Of a stretch of DNA of 8,493 bases, positions 1 through 5,818 are shown piece after piece. Numbering within the stretch: position 1 is the stretch's first letter; each line of letters opens with the position of its first letter. Source of the DNA: an uncultured Deinococcales bacterium (GTDB taxonomy: Bacteria > Deinococcota > Deinococci > Deinococcales > Trueperaceae); contig CALGZD010000043.1 in NCBI GenBank assembly GCA_937934635.1, forward strand, positions 1-8,493, read 5' to 3'. The position numbers were made by a program, and so were the translations under genes. The notes under the pieces were generated by a model. That model was given only the letters and a program-made list of their open reading frames with translations, ran no database searches and was not told the origin of the DNA.

Positions 1-174
1 ACAGACTTACAAATTTCTGGGCATGATGCCACAGGAGATATTCGAGCTATTGAGTTAAAGAATCATCCATTTTTTGTAGGTGTTGCTTTTCAGCCTGAGC
101 GCTCAGCGTTACAAGGAAAACACCATCCACTTATTCGTGCATTTATCAAAGCTGCTAGTAATGATGTATCTTAG
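1..174 (+). CDS. CTP synthase C-terminal-domain-like glutamine amidotransferase, 3' end only
   Basis: The gene enters from the left edge; only its last 57 codons and the TAG stop are present. The visible protein includes NHPFFVGVAFQPERSAL and ends in a HHPLIRAFIKAA-type helix. This matches the end of class-I glutamine amidotransferase domains, especially stand-alone proteins related to the C-terminal domain of CTP synthase, where HPFF-x-G-x-x-F-x-PE and HPL-x-x-AF are hallmarks. In active class-I enzymes the segment reads FHPE and its His belongs to the Cys-His-Glu triad. Here it reads FQPE, so ordinary glutaminase chemistry is doubtful, although the catalytic Cys region lies outside the window. 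The next gene begins 16 bp downstream on the same strand, so the two are probably co-transcribed. The family call is good; the function is not established. Confidence 0.75.
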   Translation, partial: TDLQISGHDATGDIRAIELKNHPFFVGVAFQPERSALQGKHHPLIRAFIKAASNDVS

Positions 175-176
175 CT

Positions 177-181
177 AAGGA
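177..181 (+). promoter_or_regulatory. Ribosome binding site for the gene at 191
   Basis: AAGGA sits 9 bp before ATG 191, just after the TAG of the upstream gene. It supports this start and suggests translation from a shared transcript. Confidence 0.6.
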
Positions 182-190
182 AAAAATATT

Positions 191-862
191 ATGGCAAAAA
201 ACGAACGTAAAAGACAAAAACAGTTAGCTGCAAAAAAGAAAAAGCGCCAGCAAAAAAAGCCTAAAGGTATGACGATGATGCCTGTAGAAGGCAAATTTAA
301 TTTAAAGTCTTACGAACAAGCTGAAAAATATCCTATCCGCTCATGCCTTGTTCCTGACACATTATTTAAAAACGGAATCGGAAACATTATAGTAGCTAGA
401 GATCTTCCAACTGGTGATGTTGCAGTAGGTGTGTTTTTAGCAGACGTTTTCTGTTTAGGTATTAAAGATGCTTTTTTACGAAGTCTAAACCTTTTTGAGT
501 ACAAAGACTTTATAGATGAAAACCCTGAAGGACGGTACGTAGAAGTAGCCCCTGCTTACGCTAAAAAACTAATAGACGACTTACTAAGCTATGCTGAAAC
601 ATTGGGATTTAGACCACATAAAGACTACAAAAAGGCTAAGTATATGTTTGGTAATGTTAACAGTAGCGAATCCAATGAAGTGTTTGAGTTTGGGCAAGAA
701 GGCAAACCACACTACATGTCTGGTCCTTACGATAGTCCACAGAAAATAGAGCGAATTAGAAAAACGCTTACTAAAAGTTGTGGTGAAGATGGCTACAATA
801 TCACAATCTTTTTAGGTGGAAGTTCGCTAGATTTTGAAGAACTAGAATTTTTAGAGGACTAA
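191..862 (+). CDS. Conserved-looking protein of unknown function with basic N-terminal tail
   Basis: This 223-residue protein starts at ATG 191, preceded by AAGGA at 177-181. I do not recognise it as a characterised protein. Residues 1-26 are strongly basic (13 Lys/Arg), likely disordered and perhaps nucleic-acid or ribosome binding. The folded part begins near residue 30. It contains a segment around IIVARDLPTGDVAVGVFLADVF, then CLGIKDAF, which has the hydrophobic alternation of beta strands and feels like a conserved core. The last 15 residues are acidic (DFEELEFLED). There is no signal peptide or membrane segment, so it should be cytosolic. It follows the amidotransferase-like gene by 16 bp and meets the AraC-type gene tail to tail across 11 bp with no visible terminator, so transcripts from the two sides may overlap. 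Coding status is solid; the function is unknown. Confidence 0.85.
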   Translation: MAKNERKRQKQLAAKKKKRQQKKPKGMTMMPVEGKFNLKSYEQAEKYPIRSCLVPDTLFKNGIGNIIVARDLPTGDVAVGVFLADVFCLGIKDAFLRSLNLFEYKDFIDENPEGRYVEVAPAYAKKLIDDLLSYAETLGFRPHKDYKKAKYMFGNVNSSESNEVFEFGQEGKPHYMSGPYDSPQKIERIRKTLTKSCGEDGYNITIFLGGSSLDFEELEFLED

Positions 863-873
863 TGATTTTCTAT

Positions 874-1758
874 TCATTCCTTATGCCCACGGTTATGACG
901 TCTACCAAGGTGGCGTTGTTCTTCCGTAACTGTAAAAGCAGATTTTCTGTACTCTTTGGGGGATAGACCTGTAAGACGTTTGAAGGCGGTGGCAAAGTGT
1001 TGGCTCGAGCTGTAGCCCAGCTCCAGTGCAATCTGCGTTATTTGCTGCTTCGTCTGACGGAGGTAGTGCTTAGCTCGTTCAACCCTGCGCCTATTGATAT
1101 ATGCAATCGGGCTTTGCCCTACGTGTTCTTCAAAAAGCTGAAAGATACGACTTCGGCTCAGACCCACATGGTTGCACAAATCTTCAACCTTAATCGGCTC
1201 CTCGGCTGTAATGTGCTCATCTATATATTTGAACAACACCCTACAAACCTCAGGCAGATTTTCATCACTCGTTTTGTGTTGGTATTGCCTGAGCAATTTA
1301 CTCAAAAAGATATCAAGGTAGGCAGTAAGTAACCTTGGGCTGTCTGCTTTTGGTGTTTCGATTTCTTCCAGCATCGTCTCAAGCAGTTGCAAAAGCTCAG
1401 GTGTGCTAGAAGCCTGACGTTCAGATATTTCTAATAATTCTTGCTCAATAGAACTATCTTTCAAGAAGCTAGCATCCACCTGTAACCACGTTAAGGTACT
1501 AGGTTGCATAATGTTCTTGATACCACCGTGCAGTTCGCCAGGTTTGGTTAAAAATACAGAGCCTGGCTCTAGGGCGTATATTTCATCTTCAACCCACCAA
1601 TTGACAGTGCCATTGTTAATGATGTGAATTTCGAAGTGAGTTTCATGGTGAGGCAACAGGTCGTCTCGAGCCACAACTTGTCGTGACTGACCGATAGCTT
1701 TGAGCGCAGGAATCAGACAATCATCATCAAAATAGCGTTTTATGTTTGCTTGAGACAT
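874..1758 (-). CDS. AraC/XylS-family transcriptional regulator with cupin-like sensor domain
   Basis: A DNA-binding regulator of 294 residues when started at ATG 1758. The N-terminal half (about 25-100) looks like an AraC-type cupin sensor: HHETHFEIHIINNG, then LEPGSVFLTKPGELHGG, the usual pattern of a small-ligand pocket. The C-terminal 110 residues hold two helix-turn-helix units: about 190-211 (VEDLCNHVGLSRSRIFQLFE) and 239-262 (ITQIALELGYSSSQHFATAF), followed by the family signature RLTGLSPKEYRK. The frame stays open to a TTG at 1869, but the extra 37 residues resemble nothing in the family and the TTG lacks a Shine-Dalgarno sequence. ATG 1758 gives the normal AraC length, yet it has no clear ribosome site either. 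A TATAAT overlaps this ATG, so the start is only moderately certain. The nearest divergent gene is the anchored protein at 2299; the ligand and targets cannot be inferred. Confidence 0.9.
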   Translation of the reverse strand: MSQANIKRYFDDDCLIPALKAIGQSRQVVARDDLLPHHETHFEIHIINNGTVNWWVEDEIYALEPGSVFLTKPGELHGGIKNIMQPSTLTWLQVDASFLKDSSIEQELLEISERQASSTPELLQLLETMLEEIETPKADSPRLLTAYLDIFLSKLLRQYQHKTSDENLPEVCRVLFKYIDEHITAEEPIKVEDLCNHVGLSRSRIFQLFEEHVGQSPIAYINRRRVERAKHYLRQTKQQITQIALELGYSSSQHFATAFKRLTGLSPKEYRKSAFTVTEEQRHLGRRHNRGHKE

Positions 1759-1869
1759 TATAGGACAACCAAGTATGCTACCAATTCCACTTAAATCATT
1801 AAAAAAGTTGAGTATATTCCTATCGTGAAAACCCAAGCGTAAAATGTAATATGGTTGAGCACCCAACAA

Positions 1870-2135
1870 TTCAAACTGGTTCTTTTAGTAAGGATATTTT
1901 CGGACTCGGTATAAAAAACAATCAAACTAGACTTTCAAAGGTATTTTAAGCAGTTTTGTTTTCAAAAGTCCAGTAAAAAGCGTCTTACCTCTTAATGCTT
2001 TAGCTAAAATCAAGCATTTCAACACAAGTTTCAACACAGAAGACTTATTTCAAGGTAAAATAAAACCATATGGGGATTGTTGTACAGAACAGTACAGCAA
2101 TAGTAACGCTAGAATTTACTGCTTTTAAATCTAAA
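1870..2135. other. Intergenic region between the AraC-type gene and MITE copy A
   Basis: No gene is visible. The stretch is AT-rich and should hold the control region of the AraC-type gene (leftward). It contains a direct repeat TTTCAACACA at 2017-2026 and 2029-2038 (12-bp period) and a dyad at 2077-2100, listed separately. The rest, up to 2298, is copy A of the MITE-like element and the leader of the gene at 2299. Confidence 0.6.
2077..2100. promoter_or_regulatory. Operator-like dyad
   Basis: Arms TTGTTGTAC (2077-2085) and GTACAGCAA (2092-2100) are reverse complements except for one position, around the 6-bp centre AGAACA. No T-run follows, so a protein-binding site is likelier than a terminator. 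It lies about 320 bp upstream of the AraC-type start and 200 bp upstream of the gene at 2299. The binding protein is unknown. Confidence 0.35.
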
Positions 2136-2234
2136 AGCAATTCCACGATTAACTGCTGTCGCAGTTAATCGGCGAGCTTCGTAACGAGTAAGAATAAAGC
2201 CACTCAGTGTGTACAGTTATTTCGTGGAAACGCT
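2136..2234 (+). mobile_element. MITE-like palindromic element, copy A (99 bp)
   Basis: A non-coding element with imperfect 13-bp terminal inverted repeats: AGCAATTCCACGA at the left, and TCGTGGAAACGCT at the right, which reads AGCGTTTCCACGA in reverse (11 of 13 match). Next to the left end is a perfect 10-bp-arm hairpin (GATTAACTGC / GCAGTTAATC, 2147-2170) with loop TGTC. A second copy lies in the opposite orientation at 7630-7748. Of the 99 positions, 94 match; the differences are the four loop bases and one substitution at 2217, apart from a 20-bp insertion in copy B. No target-site duplication is clear and there is no transposase. The size, terminal repeats and high-identity dispersed copies fit a non-autonomous transposable or REP-like element. 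It ends 64 bp before the gene at 2299 and may affect its expression. Confidence 0.7.
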
Positions 2235-2287
2235 GTAAGTATCTAGGGTAATTCTAAGTTAAAAATATAGTATCTAATAATAGGATT

Positions 2288-2291
2288 GAGG
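2288..2291 (+). promoter_or_regulatory. Ribosome binding site for the gene at 2299
   Basis: GAGG is 7 bp before ATG 2299, a standard distance, and fixes this start. Confidence 0.6.
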
Positions 2292-2298
2292 ATTAAAG

Positions 2299-3105
2299 AT
2301 GGTAGAAAAGTCAAAGCATAAACAGCATAAGCAGCATAAGCAAAAGAATTATAATAGGAGAATCCAAGGTAATGTGGCACAAAATACCTTAATCATTACA
2401 GTTGTCATTCTAACCGTTTTAGGTTTTACCTATACAACACTTAATGAAAATAATTCTGGTTCTAGTGCAAGTCTGCGATCAGCGCCTATAAGCAATACAA
2501 ACACCTATCCTTACAATCAAACTTATACACAACCAAACTATACAGGACAAAACAATTTTCAAGGACGAGCAGGTTTTGCTTCTAACTCAGTTACTGGCGA
2601 TATCAATGCTGGGGCAGCAAACTTAGCTACTACAGGCGCTGCTACTATAGGCACTGCTACAGGCATAGCTGCTGCCGGAATTACTAGTAATAATCAAAAC
2701 AACCTTGCTATTTCCAATGGAGAAATAATCGGTTTAAGACCTATCCAACGTTTAGGTGCACCTTCTATTCCTACAACGGTTCCAAGCACTGCAATTACTG
2801 GTCGAGCAATACTAACGCCTCAAAATAACAGCAATGCTGTCATCAACATTGATACGGTGCAAGGCTATCATCCTCAAAACCAAGAACTGATTATGGAGCA
2901 GGCTTGTGTCCATGAAGTGTGGCAACGTAACCCCTATACCATCAGAAGTTATCCAAATTTATCTGTTAGGTTAAGCGCAAACAATCCAACCTCAAATGGT
3001 CACATGCGTACCTATAGCTTTAATTTAGATAATCGCCCTACGGGAAATGGCGCACTGTGTACTGTTACTACTGATGGTTATGTGACTGCTATCAGCTTTT
3101 ACTAG
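2299..3105 (+). CDS. Membrane-anchored extracytoplasmic protein of unknown function
   Basis: A 268-residue protein I do not recognise. Residues 1-28 are basic and hydrophilic, with a KQH triplet repeat (KHKQHKQHKQ) encoded by a 9-bp tandem repeat. About 29-47 (TLIITVVILTVLGFTYTTL) form one membrane-spanning helix. The positive N-terminus and uncleaved-looking helix suggest a type II anchor with the rest outside the cytoplasm. About 50-100 is Asn/Ser/Tyr/Gln-rich linker, and 101-130 is an Ala/Gly/Thr low-complexity run. The C-terminal 70 residues look folded, with Cys203 and Cys254 as the only cysteines, which could form a disulfide. There is no lipobox and no sortase signal. Copy A of the MITE-like element is just upstream and a strong terminator closes the unit, so it is probably monocistronic. 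The opposite-strand operon ends 217 bp away. Confidence 0.8.
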   Translation: MVEKSKHKQHKQHKQKNYNRRIQGNVAQNTLIITVVILTVLGFTYTTLNENNSGSSASLRSAPISNTNTYPYNQTYTQPNYTGQNNFQGRAGFASNSVTGDINAGAANLATTGAATIGTATGIAAAGITSNNQNNLAISNGEIIGLRPIQRLGAPSIPTTVPSTAITGRAILTPQNNSNAVINIDTVQGYHPQNQELIMEQACVHEVWQRNPYTIRSYPNLSVRLSANNPTSNGHMRTYSFNLDNRPTGNGALCTVTTDGYVTAISFY

Positions 3106-3143
3106 AAGTAACTAAAACTACTAAAGCTAAAGTACGTACCAAA

Positions 3144-3182
3144 AGTAAAAGCCTCTGAATTTATTTTTCAGAGGCTTTTACT
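3144..3182. terminator. Strong factor-independent terminator after the gene at 2299
   Basis: A perfect 15-bp stem, 3144-3158 against 3168-3182 (GCCTCTGA / TCAGAGGC core with AGTAAA / TTTACT extension), with a 9-base loop. The stem's own A and T ends give a T-rich tail on both strands, so it may act in both directions. It lies 39 bp after the stop at 3105. Confidence 0.9.
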
Positions 3183-3268
3183 AGAAGGGAAATGAACCTA
3201 GTGAGTATGGGGTCTCTGGTTCTTGGGGTATGTATAGGTTACGCTTTGAGTATTACTGAATAATGATT

Positions 3269-3299
3269 AAAACGTTAGGGAAATTGCATTTAGCGTTTT
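3269..3299 (-). terminator. Possible terminator for the minus-strand operon
   Basis: AAAACGTTA (3269-3277) pairs with TAGCGTTTT (3291-3299), nine pairs including one G-T, with a 13-base loop. It lies 24-54 bp beyond the stop of the DinB-fold gene. The minus-strand T-run is short (TTTT), so efficiency is uncertain; the plus strand has a longer T tract. Confidence 0.45.
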
Positions 3300-3322
3300 T
3301 AATTTTAGGAGATATATTTCCA

Positions 3323-3844
3323 TTAAGCAGATAGAGAAGGACCGTGTATGATGCGCTCGAGCTGCCCTAAATGGTTCAAATCATGCCCTGCAAGGTAACG
3401 CACAATTGTATCGACAGTTTCAGGTGAACTCGGTCTTTCAGGGTGAACCGTTTCAGCTAACCAATCTGATAGCGAAAAGGTACTAATAAGTGCTAAGTTC
3501 CAAACACGTAAGCCTTTAAAACTCTGCAACGCCAGTGCTGCATCCAGCCTGTGGTACGGCTTTGCCCACTTATTTTCATCAACAACATCTATCTTGTAAT
3601 TTTCAACACTGATTGCTTGACGCAACCTATAGCCCATTAGCAAATCAGTATCAGCTAAATGGGCAAATATCTGTTGCGCTGTCCACTTACCTTTAGCGTA
3701 GCTACGGTCCAAACCATCTGGGGCAGCAAGCAAACTTAAAAAACATTCTTCTAAACGTTGGGGAGTCTGCTGCAACACATCAATCGGCTCAGCATCTCCC
3801 ACGAGTTCTATAATGCGTTCTAAATATGGCTTGGCTGGATACAC
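3323..3844 (-). CDS. DinB/YfiT-superfamily four-helix-bundle protein
   Basis: This 173-residue protein has the layout of the DinB superfamily: a long first helix ending in KWTAQQIFAHLADTD and a last helix with LAGHDLNHLGQLERI. His62, His154 and His158 form the expected metal triad (one His, about 90 residues, then H-x3-H). Members of this fold include thiol S-transferases, metal-dependent hydrolases and DNA-damage-induced proteins of unknown role, so the substrate is not predictable. The start is GTG at 3844, whose G is the last base of the upstream TAG (TAGTG). AAGAGG at 3855-3860 lies 10 bp before it. This overlap with the Nudix-Rieske gene indicates translational coupling; it is the last gene of the operon. 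Confidence 0.85.
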   Translation of the reverse strand: MYPAKPYLERIIELVGDAEPIDVLQQTPQRLEECFLSLLAAPDGLDRSYAKGKWTAQQIFAHLADTDLLMGYRLRQAISVENYKIDVVDENKWAKPYHRLDAALALQSFKGLRVWNLALISTFSLSDWLAETVHPERPSSPETVDTIVRYLAGHDLNHLGQLERIIHGPSLSA

Positions 3845-4626
3845 TAAATACTAGCCTCTTGCATGTTGATATAAACGTCATCTTCGATGACTTCAACTTT
3901 GTAAAGACGTACTTTTTTAATTGCTGGCAAGGTAGCTGCGCCTGTTTCTACATTGAACTTTGCACCATGTCGTTCACACTTTACCCAACCATCAAGCAGT
4001 TCACCATCATGTAAAATGCCATTGTCATGCGTACACTTGTCTTCAAGTGCGTAAAACTTTCCTTCTTGATGAATTAACAGGATGTCCTCACCTTCAATTT
4101 CGAAGCTGTGCATACTTTCTTCTGGAAAATCGCTGACAACACCAACTTTAGTATTTGTTTCTTTCATATTTATAGTTGCTTCCTTAACATATGCTAGTAA
4201 TGTATCATGTTCTTTTGCTGCTTGTTTAACTGCTTTAACTGTTTCTTGCAGAGGACTACGCTTGGCAAATGCCTCAGGCTCGAGCCATGCAAACGCATCA
4301 TGCTCCTCGCTTAGCTGGGGTTCACCTGTAAGATGTGCAGCTCGGTACAATATAACAATCATCGGCTGTCCCAAACGCTTGGCGTGAAATGTCGTGTATG
4401 GACGAGGGTCAATCACAACATCTCTTTCAGGAACTAAACCTGTTTCTTCAAGAATCTCTCGTTGAATAGCATCAAAGGGATTTTCTCCATGCGACACTCT
4501 GCCAGACATCGTTTCCCAAAGTCCTGCGCCTGCATCCTTTGTACTACTGCGCTTCATGGCAAGAACTTGCCCATCAGCATTAAAAATCATGCCTGCAACT
4601 GCAACGATGAATTCGTGTTCGTTCAT
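3844..4626 (-). CDS. Nudix hydrolase - Rieske [2Fe-2S] ferredoxin fusion
   Basis: This 260-residue protein joins two domains. Residues 1-145 are a Nudix hydrolase with an intact box, G42-x5-E48-x7-R56-E57-x2-E60-E61-x-G63; such enzymes cleave nucleoside diphosphates linked to another group, with divalent metal. Residues 154-260 are a soluble Rieske ferredoxin: C198-T-H200, 16 residues, C217-E-R-H220, the full cluster-ligand set, in the style of the ferredoxins that serve non-heme iron oxygenases. No transmembrane segment is seen. The start ATG overlaps the upstream stop as ATGA, and the stop overlaps the next GTG. Met154 could be an internal start giving a 107-residue free ferredoxin. Each family is certain; the fusion looks rare and its joint function is unknown. 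A lost stop codon or an assembly error at the junction should be excluded. Confidence 0.9.
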   Translation of the reverse strand: MNEHEFIVAVAGMIFNADGQVLAMKRSSTKDAGAGLWETMSGRVSHGENPFDAIQREILEETGLVPERDVVIDPRPYTTFHAKRLGQPMIVILYRAAHLTGEPQLSEEHDAFAWLEPEAFAKRSPLQETVKAVKQAAKEHDTLLAYVKEATINMKETNTKVGVVSDFPEESMHSFEIEGEDILLIHQEGKFYALEDKCTHDNGILHDGELLDGWVKCERHGAKFNVETGAATLPAIKKVRLYKVEVIEDDVYINMQEASI

Positions 4627-5765
4627 AGTTGTTTTAGGGCTTGACTAAAATCAGCAATCAGATCATCAGGATGCTCTAAACCAATTGAGAGTCTCAGCAA
4701 GTTCTGAGGTGTAGTCGTCCACTCACCTTCGATAGAGGCACGATGTTCTATTAAGCTTTCTACGCCTCCTAAACTTGTTGCACGTACAATTAACTTGAGC
4801 TTTGCTGCTAGCTTCATGGCAAGTGCTGCACTCTCAGCATCATTACCAACTTGTATAGACATCATGCCACCAAAAGCTTGCATTTGTTTGGCTGCCACGC
4901 TGTGTTGCGGATGGCTCTCAAGACCAGGGTAGTGAACGGCTTGAATCTTGTCTTGCTTTTCTAAAAAGCTTGCAACTGCCATAGCATTTTCACAATGCCC
5001 TCGCATTCGGTAAGGCAAGCTCTGCAAACTACGACGCAACAACCAACAATCAAAGGGTGATGGCACAGCGCCACCAAGCAACTGAACCTCTCGAATACCT
5101 TCCATGAGTGCTGCATCCTTCACAATCACAGCACCGCCGAGGATATCGCTGTGCCCACCAAGATACTTTGTCGTTGAGTGCATGACGATATCTGCGCCTA
5201 AATCGAGCGGACGCTGAATGACAGGTGTAGTCCATGTTGCATCTACTGCGACTAAGCTACCTTTTTCATGACTAAGCTTGCTTAATGCTTCTATATCTAT
5301 AATTTTTAGGAGAGGGTTAGAGGGTGTCTCGAGCCAGACTAATTTAGTATTCTCCTGAAAATGTTCGGCTACGCTTTCGACATCGGTCATATCCGTGTAG
5401 CTAGCTTCTAGCCCCCAACGTGCCATGATGCCATTCACAATATGCCTTGTACCATGATAAAGATCATCGCTAATAAGTACATGATCGCCAGATTTTAAAA
5501 GCTGTAACACACTACTAATAGCAGCCATACCTGAGGCAAAAGCAGCACAAGCAGTACCACCCTCCAAAGCTGCTAAAGCAGTTTCTAAGGCATTTCGGTT
5601 CGGGTTTTCACTTCGTGTATAAACAAAACCTTGCGGGTAACTACCGTCTTCTTCACGTTCATAAGTTGTTGAAAGGTGAATAGCTGGCACAACATCTTTG
5701 CTTAGTTCTGAAAAGTCAGCAGCATGGACAGCTAGGGTTTCGAGTCGGACTTTGGAACTGGTCAT
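4623..5765 (-). CDS. Trans-sulfuration PLP-dependent enzyme (cystathionine gamma-synthase / gamma-lyase / beta-lyase family)
   Basis: This 380-residue protein has the normal length of the Cys/Met-metabolism PLP family, soluble homotetramers acting on cystathionine, homocysteine or methionine. Visible landmarks: YTRSENPN (Tyr49, Arg51, cofactor phosphate from the neighbouring subunit), SGM at 78-80, Tyr103 stacking on PLP, LETPSNP at 145-151, VDATW with Asp175, and STTKYLGGHSD with Lys200 as the Schiff-base lysine. The C-terminal LLRLSIGLEH carries the carboxylate-binding Arg. The usual VDNT reads VDAT here, a variant also seen in the family. Which of synthase, gamma-lyase or beta-lyase it is cannot be told. 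The ATG at 5765 has a weak AAGG upstream. It lies 53 bp after the kinase gene and overlaps the Nudix-Rieske gene by 4 bp. Confidence 0.92.
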   Translation of the reverse strand: MTSSKVRLETLAVHAADFSELSKDVVPAIHLSTTYEREEDGSYPQGFVYTRSENPNRNALETALAALEGGTACAAFASGMAAISSVLQLLKSGDHVLISDDLYHGTRHIVNGIMARWGLEASYTDMTDVESVAEHFQENTKLVWLETPSNPLLKIIDIEALSKLSHEKGSLVAVDATWTTPVIQRPLDLGADIVMHSTTKYLGGHSDILGGAVIVKDAALMEGIREVQLLGGAVPSPFDCWLLRRSLQSLPYRMRGHCENAMAVASFLEKQDKIQAVHYPGLESHPQHSVAAKQMQAFGGMMSIQVGNDAESAALAMKLAAKLKLIVRATSLGGVESLIEHRASIEGEWTTTPQNLLRLSIGLEHPDDLIADFSQALKQL

Positions 5766-5818
5766 GGCAATAGTCTACCTTGATGCCATGTCCTAAAATA
5801 TCCTAGACAGAATCAAGT

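Noticed and set aside
997..1332. Open frame on the plus strand inside the AraC-type gene
   Set aside because: It is antisense to a well-supported regulator with helix-turn-helix motifs, has no ribosome site and gives an unremarkable peptide.
1756..1785. Minus-strand TTGGTA-N16-TATAAT promoter overlapping the AraC start codon
   Set aside because: A start of transcription there would fall inside the coding region and no later Met could give a full sensor domain, so it is probably coincidental.
1759..1869. Extension of the AraC-type protein to a TTG start
   Set aside because: The added 37 residues have no family resemblance and no Shine-Dalgarno sequence precedes the TTG; ATG 1758 gives a normal length.
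2136..2234. Integron attC site
   Set aside because: The size and hairpin are suggestive, but the core-site consensus is not met, no integrase is present and the elements are inverted rather than flanking each gene in direct orientation.
4082..4387. Open frame on the plus strand inside the Nudix-Rieske gene
   Set aside because: It is antisense to two clear domains and its Ser/Ala-rich peptide is typical of a shadow frame.
5766..5818. Terminator between the kinase and PLP genes
   Set aside because: Only a 4-bp TGTC/GACA stem with a bulge and no T-run is visible.
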